DNA of 64,000 nucleotides from assembly GCF_946482605.1 (NCBI RefSeq), contig NZ_CAMLSE010000001.1, positions 1 to 64,000 of the forward strand, in the 5' to 3' direction. Each line of letters starts with the position of its first letter. Position 1 is the stretch's first letter. A program made the position numbers and the translations under genes. The DNA comes from an uncultured Dyadobacter sp. (GTDB lineage Bacteria > Bacteroidota > Bacteroidia > Cytophagales > Spirosomataceae). This document shows positions 18,070 through 26,789 of the stretch, in pieces. Under the pieces are notes generated by a model. That model did not search any database and was not told where the DNA came from. It saw only the letters and a list, made by a program, of their open reading frames with translations.

Positions 18070-18899
18070 AACAGTTGAAGCCGGGCATTGCCGGTATAAA
18101 TGTTGAATCTGTCTTTTTTCAGAAAGCCGATCAGGATGATCCCGCTTTCTTCCGCGAGCTGCACTGCCAGGCTGGATGGAGCGCCAATCGCCGCTACAAC
18201 CCGGATACCGGCCATCGCCGCCTTCTGGATCAGCTCAAAACTTGCCCTTCCGCTTAGCAGTAACACATGGTTTTGTAACGGGAGGTTATCGCTCAGCAAT
18301 CTTGAACCGATGAGTTTATCCAATGCATTATGTCTGCCGACATCCTCGCGTAATGCTTCAAAATTTCCTTCCAAATCAAACAAAGCGGAGGCGTGCAGGC
18401 CTCCTGTGCTTCCGAACACGTCCTGGTGAAGAGCGAGTTGTTCCGCTAATTGGAATAATACATTTCTTTGTAATGTCAGTGTATCCTGATTTGCAGCGTA
18501 TCGTGATCGGGTTTTGATGGCATCTATGCTGGCCTTGCCGCATACACCGCAACTGGATGTTGTGTAAAAATTCCTTTCCAATGAGCCCAACTGTGGCTCG
18601 AACGCATCAGCACAGGTGACAACGATGCGGTTTTCGTCCAAAACCGAAGCATTAATACCGGCTATCTGCTCTTTTGAATGGAGAATCCCCTCGGTAAACA
18701 GGAAGCCAGCCGCGAGCTCGGGGTCGTTGCCTGGCGTGCGCATGGTGACGGAGATGTTTTTTACTAATTTTTGTCCTGCCGAACGGTAAGCAATGCGTAT
18801 TTCCAATGGCTCTTCAACAGCCAGCTGATCGTCGAACTCTTCGGTTTCGGCGCGGCTTATCCGGGTGATGGAATGTGTTGTTATAGGGCTGATCTCCAT
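18066..18899 (-). CDS. fdhD: Formate dehydrogenase accessory sulfurtransferase FdhD
   Basis: A 277-residue protein that passes sulfur from a cysteine desulfurase to the molybdenum cofactor, needed for formate dehydrogenase activity. The catalytic CGxCG loop is seen as SSCGVCGKAS with Cys117 and Cys120. N-terminal VEEPLEIRIAY and GFLFTEGIL are family marks, and DVGRHNALDKLIG follows. The ATG at 18899 is preferred, since the longer frame would overlap mobA by 65 bases; as placed, a single base separates it from the mobA stop. It overlaps DUF7009 by four bases. Confidence 0.95.
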   Translation of the reverse strand: MEISPITTHSITRISRAETEEFDDQLAVEEPLEIRIAYRSAGQKLVKNISVTMRTPGNDPELAAGFLFTEGILHSKEQIAGINASVLDENRIVVTCADAFEPQLGSLERNFYTTSSCGVCGKASIDAIKTRSRYAANQDTLTLQRNVLFQLAEQLALHQDVFGSTGGLHASALFDLEGNFEALREDVGRHNALDKLIGSRLLSDNLPLQNHVLLLSGRASFELIQKAAMAGIRVVAAIGAPSSLAVQLAEESGIILIGFLKKDRFNIYTGNARLQLL

Positions 18900-18900
18900 T

Positions 18901-19494
18901 TTACTGCTTGTTTTGGCTGGCAAGTTCCTGCATAACGGCATGGAAGTCTTCCGGTGTATCCACACTTTTCATGGTTTTTTTCGATAGGGGCTGGTATTTT
19001 CCTGCCTGCTGCTCTTGGAGGAACCGTTGCAGGGAGCAGGAACCGTTAGTGAACATGGCCGTCAATGAAGGCGCCGCAAATCGGGAATACCACGCCAACA
19101 GCGGTTCGTGCCAGCCCTGATGATTGTAAAAGGCGGCGGCGGTCAAATCCTGCTCGACAAAATTGAGAAAATTGGAAAGTTCGGCCGCAGTAAGGTAGGG
19201 GTAATCACAGCCGACGACGAGGAAATCCTTTCCCGGGAATGTTTCGAAGGCCGTCAGTAATGCGGCTGCCGGCCCCGAATTCGCGAATGCGGGCAGGTCG
19301 GGTAATTTTTCATAGGCACTTTGCAGTATGCTGAATTGGCCCTCGTTGCAGCAAACAACTACTTTTTCACAAAATGGCGCAAGCAGGTCGGCCACGTGGT
19401 CATGCTGGGGTTTCTGGTAGTAGATCAATGTACTTTTGTCGGCCCCCATCCGCGTACTCTGCCCTCCGCATATCACCAATCCATATAAGCTCAT
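18901..19494 (-). CDS. mobA: Molybdenum cofactor guanylyltransferase MobA-like
   Basis: A 197-residue nucleotidyltransferase that adds GMP to molybdopterin to make the guanine dinucleotide form used by the FdhF/YdeP enzyme. The N-terminal GTP-binding loop LVICGGQSTRMGADKS is at 6-21, and the metal-binding GCDYPYLTA follows near residue 97. First gene of the four-gene reverse-strand operon. It is divergent from the conserved unknown gene at 19578, with 83 bases between starts. Confidence 0.9.
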   Translation of the reverse strand: MSLYGLVICGGQSTRMGADKSTLIYYQKPQHDHVADLLAPFCEKVVVCCNEGQFSILQSAYEKLPDLPAFANSGPAAALLTAFETFPGKDFLVVGCDYPYLTAAELSNFLNFVEQDLTAAAFYNHQGWHEPLLAWYSRFAAPSLTAMFTNGSCSLQRFLQEQQAGKYQPLSKKTMKSVDTPEDFHAVMQELASQNKQ

Positions 19495-19577
19495 AAGTGA
19501 GGCATTTAGGCCGTGCTGGCCGTCATTATTCGTTCCTGAACCCCGAACAATCGGTCAAATATCCGTAACTTCCTTGT

Positions 19578-20621
19578 ATGGAACAGGGCGATGTTACAAT
19601 TTTAAAGAAAAAACCCATCTATCCGGTCAGTCCGGAATTGAGGAAATACCTGCGTTTTTATCAGCGGGACGCCCGGCTTCCGGTGTCCTACCACGACCTG
19701 TTGAATTTCTATGAATCTTTCCCGGTAACCGATAAGAACGGGAAGGATACGCTCTGGGAAAGCCCGCTTTATCCGCCACATGAACTCGAACGCCTGCATT
19801 CGGGGCTAAAAAAGGTATACGCCATGCTGAAAGCCTCGGGTAACCTGCGGATCGTCGAGCATAAGTACATCGACCGTATCGACTACTGCAAGTTCGGAAA
19901 TTCGAATCCCTTTCGGGTCAGGATTGTGAACCGGCTCAATGACATTTATGATTATTTCTACGTAAAGAAGGCCGACTCCTCCCGCATTTACGGCCTGGAA
20001 CTGGAAGAGATTTTTTCCCCGAACCAGGTAAACTACATTGTAGACGGTGAAACATTGATCGAGGAACACATCGCCGGTATTCCCGGAGACGAATTTGCCA
20101 AAACCAGACTGGGACATACCGACTATAACCCGATCCGCATCGCCAAAGAATTCGTCAAGTTTAACGAGCGGTGCATGATTACTTTGTTGGGCGATATGCG
20201 TTCGTATAACTTTGTGATGCAGATAACCCCCGATTTTGACGACTTCCAGTTCCGCCTCCGCGCAATCGATTTCGATCAGCAGTTCTATGAAGGGAACCTG
20301 AAAGTGTATATGCCCCAGTTTTTTAAGGAAAACAGGCCGTACGTGCAGCTTGCGATGGAATACCTGACAGATAAAACCGTTCTTCAGTACCAGCAGGAGG
20401 AGCAGTCATCGATCATGTACCAGGCCAGGAGTGAAAGGCACCGACTCAGGGAGCTAAGGGATGTGTGTATCAAGGATAAAATCTCGACTATTGACAATAT
20501 CCACCAATTGCGGGAGGGCCTGGCGAAGCATTATTCGGATGCGCATTATTTTAAATGCGAGACGATGACAGAGATTATTGAGCTGAATATCAAGAATGTA
20601 ATACGGCAGGTGATATCCTGA
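19578..20621 (+). CDS. Conserved Bacteroidota protein of unknown function with a kinase-like signature
   Basis: A 347-residue cytosolic protein. I recall close relatives across Bacteroidota, all unnamed. Residues 201-233 read like an aminoglycoside-phosphotransferase or atypical-kinase core: a catalytic-loop pattern GDMRSYN (Asp206, Asn211) and then RAIDFDQQ (Asp231). Upstream, FYVKKADSS (Lys130 or Lys131) and GLELEEI (Glu142-144) could serve as the ATP-lysine and its partner, and IEEHIAGIPGDEF could be the hinge. There is no signal peptide or membrane segment. Start ATG at 19578. The kinase reading is inference from motif order and spacing. Confidence 0.75.
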   Translation: MEQGDVTILKKKPIYPVSPELRKYLRFYQRDARLPVSYHDLLNFYESFPVTDKNGKDTLWESPLYPPHELERLHSGLKKVYAMLKASGNLRIVEHKYIDRIDYCKFGNSNPFRVRIVNRLNDIYDYFYVKKADSSRIYGLELEEIFSPNQVNYIVDGETLIEEHIAGIPGDEFAKTRLGHTDYNPIRIAKEFVKFNERCMITLLGDMRSYNFVMQITPDFDDFQFRLRAIDFDQQFYEGNLKVYMPQFFKENRPYVQLAMEYLTDKTVLQYQQEEQSSIMYQARSERHRLRELRDVCIKDKISTIDNIHQLREGLAKHYSDAHYFKCETMTEIIELNIKNVIRQVIS

Positions 20622-20659
20622 ACTTCCGCCTGTGCTGCCGTTTTATGCCAATTAATCCA

Positions 20660-20667
20660 TACCTTTG
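20660..20667 (+). promoter_or_regulatory. Possible -7 box for mnmA
   Basis: TACCTTTG matches TAnnTTTG. Transcription would start near 20674, leaving a leader of about 80 bases. No TTG is visible at the normal -33 spacing. Confidence 0.35.
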
Positions 20668-20753
20668 CGAAACTGTACGGCGACCGACTGTCATTACAGG
20701 TTATCAATTTAAATCAAAATCGGAAGGCATTCAACCTTCGGCAGATTACTACA

Positions 20754-21857
20754 ATGAGTAAACACGGACGTATCCTCGTCGCCATGAGTGGCGGCATCGA
20801 CAGCTCTCTCGCTGCTGTCATGTTACATGAACAAGGTTATGAGGTCATCGGAATGACCATGAAAACCTGGGACTACGCCAGCAGCGGCGGCACCAAAAAA
20901 GAAACGGGTTGCTGCTCCCTGGACTCCATCAATGACGCACGAAACATTGCAGTCGAGCTGGGCTTTCCCCATTACATCCTCGATATACGCACGGAATTCG
21001 GTGATTATGTAATCGACCATTTCACTGGCGAGTATCTTGAAGGCCGCACGCCCAATCCCTGCGTGTTGTGTAACACCCACATTAAATGGGACGCATTGCT
21101 TCGTCGTGCCGACCGGCTCGATTGCGAATTTATCGCTACCGGGCATTATGCTAACATGCAATTTCACAATGGCCGCCACTTTGTTTCGAAAGGAATAGAT
21201 ACCTGGAAAGATCAGAGTTATGTACTTTGGGGTGTGTCACAGGAAAGTCTCGCGCGGACTAAATTGCCGCTCGGTTACCTGCACAAGACGGAAATTCGTG
21301 AAATGGCGCGTGAAAGAGGTTTTATAGACCTGGTCAATAAGTCGGAGAGTTATGAAATATGCTTTGTGCCCGACAACGACTATCGCGGATTTTTGAAAAG
21401 ACGTATTCCAGGCCTCGAAGCAGAGGTAGCTGGTGGAAACTTTGTTTATGAAGACGGAACGGTTGTCGGGAAGCATGAGGGTTATCCGTTCTATACCGTG
21501 GGTCAGCGCAAGGGCCTGGGTATTGCATTGGGACGGCCTGTTTTCGTGACAGAGATTCGCAAAGAGTCCAATGAGGTGGTACTGGGCGACATGCCCGACC
21601 TTTTCCGCGATGGGATGTATGTCAGTAAGCTGAATTTGCAGAAGTATGCATCCATTGAGCAACCGCTCGAAACGGTGACCAAAGTGCGTTACAAGCACGA
21701 CGGGACACCCGCAATAATTGAACAAACAGAACCGGACCGCATAGTCGCCCGTTTTCATGACGGGGTCAACGGTATCGCACCGGGGCAGGCCGCAGTTTTC
21801 TACGAAGGTGACGACGTGATAGGGGGCGGCTGGATTATGAAGAGTTTCCGGCAATAA
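20754..21857 (+). CDS. mnmA: tRNA-specific 2-thiouridylase MnmA
   Basis: A 367-residue enzyme that puts sulfur on U34 of tRNA-Lys, -Glu and -Gln. The PP-loop is SGGIDSS at 12-18 (Ile where Val is usual). The catalytic cysteines are Cys103 in TPNPCVLCN and Cys203 in SYEICFVPD. The family HYANM and FYTVGQRKGLGIA segments and the C-terminal beta-barrel (GQAAVFYEGDDVIGGG) are present. Start ATG at 20754. It is followed immediately by a strong terminator. Confidence 0.96.
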   Translation: MSKHGRILVAMSGGIDSSLAAVMLHEQGYEVIGMTMKTWDYASSGGTKKETGCCSLDSINDARNIAVELGFPHYILDIRTEFGDYVIDHFTGEYLEGRTPNPCVLCNTHIKWDALLRRADRLDCEFIATGHYANMQFHNGRHFVSKGIDTWKDQSYVLWGVSQESLARTKLPLGYLHKTEIREMARERGFIDLVNKSESYEICFVPDNDYRGFLKRRIPGLEAEVAGGNFVYEDGTVVGKHEGYPFYTVGQRKGLGIALGRPVFVTEIRKESNEVVLGDMPDLFRDGMYVSKLNLQKYASIEQPLETVTKVRYKHDGTPAIIEQTEPDRIVARFHDGVNGIAPGQAAVFYEGDDVIGGGWIMKSFRQ

Positions 21858-21858
21858 A

Positions 21859-21886
21859 AAGTTGCCCTGAGTGATCAGGGCAACTT
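21859..21886. terminator. Terminator between mnmA and the YncE-like lipoprotein
   Basis: A perfect 12-base stem AAGTTGCCCTGA / TCAGGGCAACTT with the loop GTGA. It serves two convergent genes. Confidence 0.85.
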
Positions 21887-21892
21887 CTACAT

Positions 21893-22978
21893 TTATTTGG
21901 GCAGTTTATTCACCTGGATTGCCCAGTTTATTTTATCACCCGCTTTCTCCCTGGTGATCACATACAACTGCTGACCATTCGAATTCACAAATACGAATTG
22001 CGGATCCAATGCGGACAAATCCGTCGCATTGTTTTTAACCGGGATCTTTCTTATATAATCGAGATTGGTGGCGTCGTAAATGTAAACATAAGGGAGATTA
22101 GGGCTGTTTCTGTCGAATTGAGCAGTTGGAATTACAAAAAGACGATTGGCACTGGCAGAGTGATCAAGGGAAAATATCATTTTACCGCTGTCGATACCTC
22201 TCTTCACGGTGTCGAGTCCGACTGTTCCGTTATAGAGCAAATCTTCCTGTGCATTCTCGGATAGTTTCATCACAGTTTGCCCTTTGAGAAAAACCCGTTT
22301 TCCATCCTCCGAAAACCAGAGATCTCCCATGACGGGATAATCGCCGTGGTACCTCGAATCGTATAAGGCAGTTGCCGTTCCTTCCTGAAATTCGAACTTT
22401 TTAATGTCGGATGGACCTATATCGTTGTCAGTAACGTACAGATACTTGCCGGAAGGATGGAGCTTACCTTTTGAGCCTGCGTAAATGGAGGAATATTGGC
22501 TCAATGTTTCTTTTCCGGTTGACAGATCAACGCAACGTATACTCGTCCATTGGTCTCGCTTTGGAAATACATAAGCCCATTTGTTATCTCCCAGAACAAT
22601 ATCCAGCGCTTCACAGCTCACGTCGTAGGTACTGACGACCTTCCTCGCATTCAAATCCACATAAGAAAGGTGGGCATCGAAACCGACGAGCGCAAAATTT
22701 CCATCGCTGGAAATGGATACGCTCATCGGAGCAAAATCGAGCGGGATTTTATCCGTCGTGTTGCGGGATGGGGTAAGTATGTTGAGCTGGCTCGGATTAG
22801 TCGAAACGTACACCAGAATATCTCTTTTCTTAGAGTATTCAGCATCGGTGACAACGACATCTCTCGGCAAAAGTTGTTCTCCTTCGACTACGGGAACGGG
22901 GTCCTTCTTCTTCTTACAGCCCGACATGAGCAAAGCAGCTATGCCCAGGCAGATCACTGATAGGGAAAAATATTTCAT
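21893..22978 (-). CDS. YncE-like beta-propeller lipoprotein
   Basis: A 361-residue lipoprotein. The lipobox LMSGC puts the lipid on Cys21, followed by KKKKD. The rest has repeating blade-like strands (ILVYVSTNPSQLNILT, DGNFALVGFDAHLSYVDL, HPSGKYLYVTDND, DGKRVFLKGQT), consistent with a seven-bladed YncE/WD40-type propeller. Ligand unknown. It starts 9 bases after the rlmB stop and is probably in the same transcript as rlmB and the GWxTD gene. Confidence 0.85.
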   Translation of the reverse strand: MKYFSLSVICLGIAALLMSGCKKKKDPVPVVEGEQLLPRDVVVTDAEYSKKRDILVYVSTNPSQLNILTPSRNTTDKIPLDFAPMSVSISSDGNFALVGFDAHLSYVDLNARKVVSTYDVSCEALDIVLGDNKWAYVFPKRDQWTSIRCVDLSTGKETLSQYSSIYAGSKGKLHPSGKYLYVTDNDIGPSDIKKFEFQEGTATALYDSRYHGDYPVMGDLWFSEDGKRVFLKGQTVMKLSENAQEDLLYNGTVGLDTVKRGIDSGKMIFSLDHSASANRLFVIPTAQFDRNSPNLPYVYIYDATNLDYIRKIPVKNNATDLSALDPQFVFVNSNGQQLYVITREKAGDKINWAIQVNKLPK

Positions 22979-22987
22979 AAAAGGGGT

Positions 22988-23755
22988 TTAGATCCGCTGC
23001 CTTACAGCTTCGTACAGTACGATCGAACTCGCAACGGAGACATTCAGCGATTCAACCTGTCCATTCAACGGGATCCGGGCGCCACTGTCGGCCAGGTCGA
23101 TGAACTCCTTTGAAATACCATCTTCCTCCGATCCCATAATGATTACGGTTGGAATGGAAAAATCAATGTCATACAACGACTTCTCCGTCTTTTCCGTACA
23201 GGCGATGATTTGTAGACCGCTGTTTCTGAGATAGGTGAGCGTTTCATAAAGGTTAGGCTCCCGGCATACGGGCAGGAAGTTCAATGCGCCTGAAGACGTC
23301 TTCATCGCATCCGCATTGATCTGCGCTCCTCCCTTGGTAGGGACGATCAGGGCCTGCACGCCAGCGCATTCCGCAGTACGTGCAATGGCACCGAAGTTGC
23401 GGACGTCCGTGATCCTGTCGAGCAGCAGGAGTAAAGGCGTTTTGCCGTCTTCGTACACCTGGGTCAGCACATTATGCAAGGGCATATACTGAATGGGCGA
23501 CACAAAAGCGATCACGCCCTGGTGGTTTTTGCGCGTCACGCGGTTCAGTTTTTCAACCGGTACCCGCTGATAGGGAACGCCTAATTCTTTGGCGAGCTTT
23601 TCGATTTCCGAGAGCCCAAGCTCTCTCTGGATAAATAGCCGTTCAATTTCCTTTCCCGAGCGAAGGGTTTCCAGTACTGACTGTGTACCAAAGACCATGT
23701 CGGCCTGTGATTGTTTGGGGGCTGGTTTTCTTACCGTATACTTCCGTTTCTCCAT
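22988..23755 (-). CDS. rlmB: 23S rRNA (guanosine-2'-O-)-methyltransferase RlmB/TrmH family
   Basis: A 255-residue SPOUT methyltransferase. The N-terminal substrate-binding domain (VFGTQSVLETLRSGKEIERL) leads to the three SPOUT motifs: RITDVRNFGAIARTAECAG, IIMGSEEDGIS and IPLNGQVESLNVSVASSIVL. RlmB methylates G2251 of 23S rRNA; a related TrmH-type target cannot be ruled out. The ATG at 23755 lies inside the end of the GWxTD gene, so the two overlap by 25 bases and are likely co-translated. An in-frame TTG 21 bases upstream is less likely. Confidence 0.9.
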   Translation of the reverse strand: MEKRKYTVRKPAPKQSQADMVFGTQSVLETLRSGKEIERLFIQRELGLSEIEKLAKELGVPYQRVPVEKLNRVTRKNHQGVIAFVSPIQYMPLHNVLTQVYEDGKTPLLLLLDRITDVRNFGAIARTAECAGVQALIVPTKGGAQINADAMKTSSGALNFLPVCREPNLYETLTYLRNSGLQIIACTEKTEKSLYDIDFSIPTVIIMGSEEDGISKEFIDLADSGARIPLNGQVESLNVSVASSIVLYEAVRQRI

Positions 23756-25026
23756 GCTTCTACTACTGGATACCAAATCGGCTGGTATTCGGCATAGCGA
23801 ACCAGTTCATAATGATCATCCACAAATTGATTGTTTCTTCTGTTAAAAGTAAAATTGACATTCTGGGCATTGCCCTTGTGATCGTAGGTCCATACTTCCC
23901 GGTCTTTGCTCCGCTGTACTTTATCGGGCGGCCCCAGGACAATATAGATCATTCCTTTATCGGTTTTCCAGCCTTCTTTGTAAGTGGTAAAAAGCTGATT
24001 GGCCTCTTCTACCCGGCCATAAAAAGAGCGGATGGATTGCTGGGCCAATGGCGCATTGCCATTCATGAGTGTAAGCCAGTATTTGTCCAGTGCCTTTTTG
24101 TAATCCTCTGCCTTCTTAATTTCGTTGATCTCGTTGTTGGTACTCATGTAAAGCAACGGTCCAAGCAGCAGTTGCGGACGGGTTACTTTTGGAAAGCGTT
24201 CGCTGACTACGAGAATGCCCAGTCCTTCCGATTGGGTGGTATCTGCGAAAATGTTATATAGGCCTTCCTTGCTGAATTGCAGCGGTTGGTTGGCGCTGAT
24301 GGTGAATGAGCTGTCGACCTCCAGTGATTTGCTGACATTTTTAGGCGCGATATTCATTGGCGAACCGGCCGCTTCAAAATCATGATTGTAGTAATAGACA
24401 TGCAGCTGGTCATTTCCTTCGCCAGCCTTTTTCAATGTGAACTGTTCATTGGCATTAACATAATGCCGCTGCAATGGTTGGGCTGCATTGCCGGTATACA
24501 CGCCGTACATCTGGTTGACCGACATCTTTTTGAAGTGAATGGTCAAGTCATTGAGCACCTTCTTAAGTGTCCCGGTTTGGCTGATTTCGCTCAGGAGAAC
24601 GCCGTAGTCACGGTTAGGGCTTTTCAGATCGTAGTTAATAACGATCTTGTCGCCGATCCGGGAAACATTGGAGGAATCGAGTTTTACATTACCATATCCA
24701 AGCCGCTCTCTTGTTCCGTAGTCGGAGTAGATAACGTAATTGAGGTTGTATAGCTTGACAAAATCCGCCGGCGTAACTGCATTTTTACCTTTGAAAGCAT
24801 CCACATAAAGGAATACTTTGGTTTGTGTGGTGTCTTTCAAAAGGTATTTGCTTTGAATGGCCACCAGGGAAAGTTCCTCATTGACCGGAGCGTACGCCTG
24901 CTGCTGCTGTTCCGTGGGACGCACCTGGGCCTCCGGCAACTGCTTCATCGATTTGTTCGAAGACGCGCAACCAGCCATCGCAAAAACGGCCATTATGGAG
25001 ATGCAAAAGCGAAAATCTGTTCTCAT
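23731..25026 (-). CDS. GWxTD domain lipoprotein
   Basis: A 431-residue lipoprotein with lipobox AMAGC (Cys20). The defining C-terminal motif is YKEGWKTDKGMIYIVLGPPD, followed by REVWTYDHKGNAQNVNFTF. Such proteins are common in Bacteroidota and some other phyla and have no agreed function; the fold is thought to be envelope-located. The ATG at 25026 is used because the signal begins there, not at the in-frame start 24 bases upstream. A -7 box lies at 25067-25074. It overlaps rlmB by 25 bases. Confidence 0.9.
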   Translation of the reverse strand: MRTDFRFCISIMAVFAMAGCASSNKSMKQLPEAQVRPTEQQQQAYAPVNEELSLVAIQSKYLLKDTTQTKVFLYVDAFKGKNAVTPADFVKLYNLNYVIYSDYGTRERLGYGNVKLDSSNVSRIGDKIVINYDLKSPNRDYGVLLSEISQTGTLKKVLNDLTIHFKKMSVNQMYGVYTGNAAQPLQRHYVNANEQFTLKKAGEGNDQLHVYYYNHDFEAAGSPMNIAPKNVSKSLEVDSSFTISANQPLQFSKEGLYNIFADTTQSEGLGILVVSERFPKVTRPQLLLGPLLYMSTNNEINEIKKAEDYKKALDKYWLTLMNGNAPLAQQSIRSFYGRVEEANQLFTTYKEGWKTDKGMIYIVLGPPDKVQRSKDREVWTYDHKGNAQNVNFTFNRRNNQFVDDHYELVRYAEYQPIWYPVVEAWRNGSIR

Positions 25027-25066
25027 GTACGTGTTTTCATCATTTGTCAAATAACGAAGGAACGGG

Positions 25067-25074
25067 CAAAATTA
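25067..25074 (-). promoter_or_regulatory. Possible -7 box for the GWxTD-rlmB-lipoprotein operon
   Basis: The reverse strand reads TAATTTTG, a full TAnnTTTG match. Transcription would start near 25060, 34 bases before the ATG. No -33 TTG is clear. Confidence 0.35.
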
Positions 25075-25098
25075 CCCAATAAAACGGTAATAAAATTT

Positions 25099-25989
25099 TT
25101 ATTCTGAACGTTGTCCGCTGCGGGTTGCATTTTTGACCTGCCCTTCGATGTCATCCCATTGATCATCAGATACTTCTTTGAGGAAATTGAACTGCCCGCC
25201 CGCCAGCACTTCGCCTCCGTCCAGCGTGATCACCTCGCCCGTCATGTATGCGGAAAAGTCGGAGATGAGATACGCTGCCAGGTTGGCGAGCTCCTGATGG
25301 TCGCCCGTACGGGCGAGCGGGATCCTGTTTTCGAATGCGAACTTCCCGGCGAGCTCTTCCGGGAATAGCCTGTCCCAGGCACCTTTGGTAGGAAATGGGC
25401 CTGGCGCTATGGCGTTGAGGCGTATGTTGTGCCTGGCCCATTCAAAGGCGAGCGATTTCGTCATCGCCAGCACACCGGCCTTAGCCATCGCCGAAGGTAC
25501 CACCCAGCCCGAGCCCGTCCATGCATAGGTAGTGGCAATACTGAGGACGGTTCCCTTGGTACGTTTTTCAATCCAGTATTTGCCGAGTGCCAGTGTGAAA
25601 TAATAGGTTCCCCGTAGGACGATATCCACAATCGTGTCCACTGCCTTGTACGACAGCCGTTCGGTAGGACTGATGAAGTTGCCTGCCGAGTTGTTGACAA
25701 GGCCATCTATCTGTCCGAAGCGTTCGATCGCTTGTGCGATGACGTGCTCAATTTGCTCCGTCTTCCGCACGTCGCACACGACATAGAGGATGTTCCCGCC
25801 CGTTGCCGCGGCCAGTTCATTTGCCGTTTGTTCCAGTACGTCCTGCTTCCTGCTGCAAATAACGACATTAGCGCCGAGCCTGAGGAAATAGGTGGTCATC
25901 GATTTGCCTAACCCCGTTCCGCCGCCGGTGACGATAATCGTTTTGTTGTTCAATGAACCTTCCCGAAGCATTCCTTCTGTATAAGTCAT
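25099..25989 (-). CDS. SDR oxidoreductase, 2,4-dienoyl-CoA reductase type
   Basis: A 296-residue short-chain dehydrogenase. The cofactor loop TGGGTGLGKS is at 21-30. The active-site stretch TTYAWTGSGWVVPSAMAKAGV lacks the classical YxxxK but matches the layout of mitochondrial and peroxisomal DECR enzymes, where a Tyr before TGSG and the Lys in AKAG act together. APGPFPTKGAWDRL and ITLDGGEVLAGGQFN also fit that group. It would reduce 2,4-dienoyl-CoA with NADPH in unsaturated fatty-acid breakdown. Start ATG at 25989; 72 bases of open frame upstream are ignored. The upstream neighbour is divergent. Confidence 0.88.
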   Translation of the reverse strand: MTYTEGMLREGSLNNKTIIVTGGGTGLGKSMTTYFLRLGANVVICSRKQDVLEQTANELAAATGGNILYVVCDVRKTEQIEHVIAQAIERFGQIDGLVNNSAGNFISPTERLSYKAVDTIVDIVLRGTYYFTLALGKYWIEKRTKGTVLSIATTYAWTGSGWVVPSAMAKAGVLAMTKSLAFEWARHNIRLNAIAPGPFPTKGAWDRLFPEELAGKFAFENRIPLARTGDHQELANLAAYLISDFSAYMTGEVITLDGGEVLAGGQFNFLKEVSDDQWDDIEGQVKNATRSGQRSE

Positions 25990-26072
25990 AGCTAATGCGT
26001 TTAGATCACGGTTTAAAAGACAATTTTTATCAGAAGCTGTTATATTTTCAATGTAAAACAAATCTTCCGGAT

Positions 26073-26783
26073 ATGGGACAGGTCAAGGAAATTATGAACC
26101 AGCTGGCGGCGCTGGGTACCGAACAGACATTGAAAACATTCAGGAATCACGGCGCTGTGGAACCTTTGTATGGGGTTAAGGTTGGAGACATGAAACAGAT
26201 CCTTCGAAAGCACAGGAACGATCACCAATTGGCGCTGGATCTTTTTAAAACAGGAAATTCGGACGCGATGTACCTGGCCGGGCTGATGTCCAGACCCGCG
26301 CTCATGACTCCCGAGGTACTGGATGAATGGATAAAAGGAGCGTCCTGGTACATGATCAGTGAATACACTGTGGCCTGGAATGCGGCCGAAAGCCCTTACA
26401 AATTCGAAATGGCCAGAAAGTGGATCGAATCGGATGAGGAACTGACTGCCGATGCCGGCTGGGCTACCTGGGGCGCCATCCTGGCGCTTACCAAAGATGA
26501 GGATATCGATCAAGAGGAAGTGGATCAGCTACTGGACCGGGTGGAAAGGGAGGCGCATTCCGCCCCGAACAGGGTCCGGTATGTCATGAATGGTTTCGTG
26601 ATCGCCGTGGGTTCCTATTATGCTCCGCTCGCTCAAAAGGCGATGGAGGTAGCGGAGCGGATTGGAAAAGTGTATGTCAATGTCGGCAATACGCAGTGTA
26701 AGGTTCCTTTCGCGCCCGACTATATCCGCAAGGTGTGGGACATGGGAAGAATGGGGCAAAAACGAAAAGAGGTCAGGTGCTGA
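26073..26783 (+). CDS. DNA alkylation repair protein (AlkD-like HEAT repeat)
   Basis: A 236-residue all-helical protein of the AlkD/HEAT-like family (COG4912). AlkD removes alkylated bases such as 7-methylguanine. Visible are paired helices such as FRNHGAVEPLYGVKVGDMKQILRK-type segments and the characteristic Trp-rich middle (WYMISEYTVAW, WATWGAILALT), followed by VGNTQCKVPFAPDYI. The catalytic Trp/Asp/Arg trio of true AlkD cannot be aligned with certainty. The ATG at 26073 gives a normal length; the frame is open upstream to 25995. It is convergent with pyrB. Confidence 0.8.
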   Translation: MGQVKEIMNQLAALGTEQTLKTFRNHGAVEPLYGVKVGDMKQILRKHRNDHQLALDLFKTGNSDAMYLAGLMSRPALMTPEVLDEWIKGASWYMISEYTVAWNAAESPYKFEMARKWIESDEELTADAGWATWGAILALTKDEDIDQEEVDQLLDRVEREAHSAPNRVRYVMNGFVIAVGSYYAPLAQKAMEVAERIGKVYVNVGNTQCKVPFAPDYIRKVWDMGRMGQKRKEVRC

Positions 26784-26789
26784 AAATGA

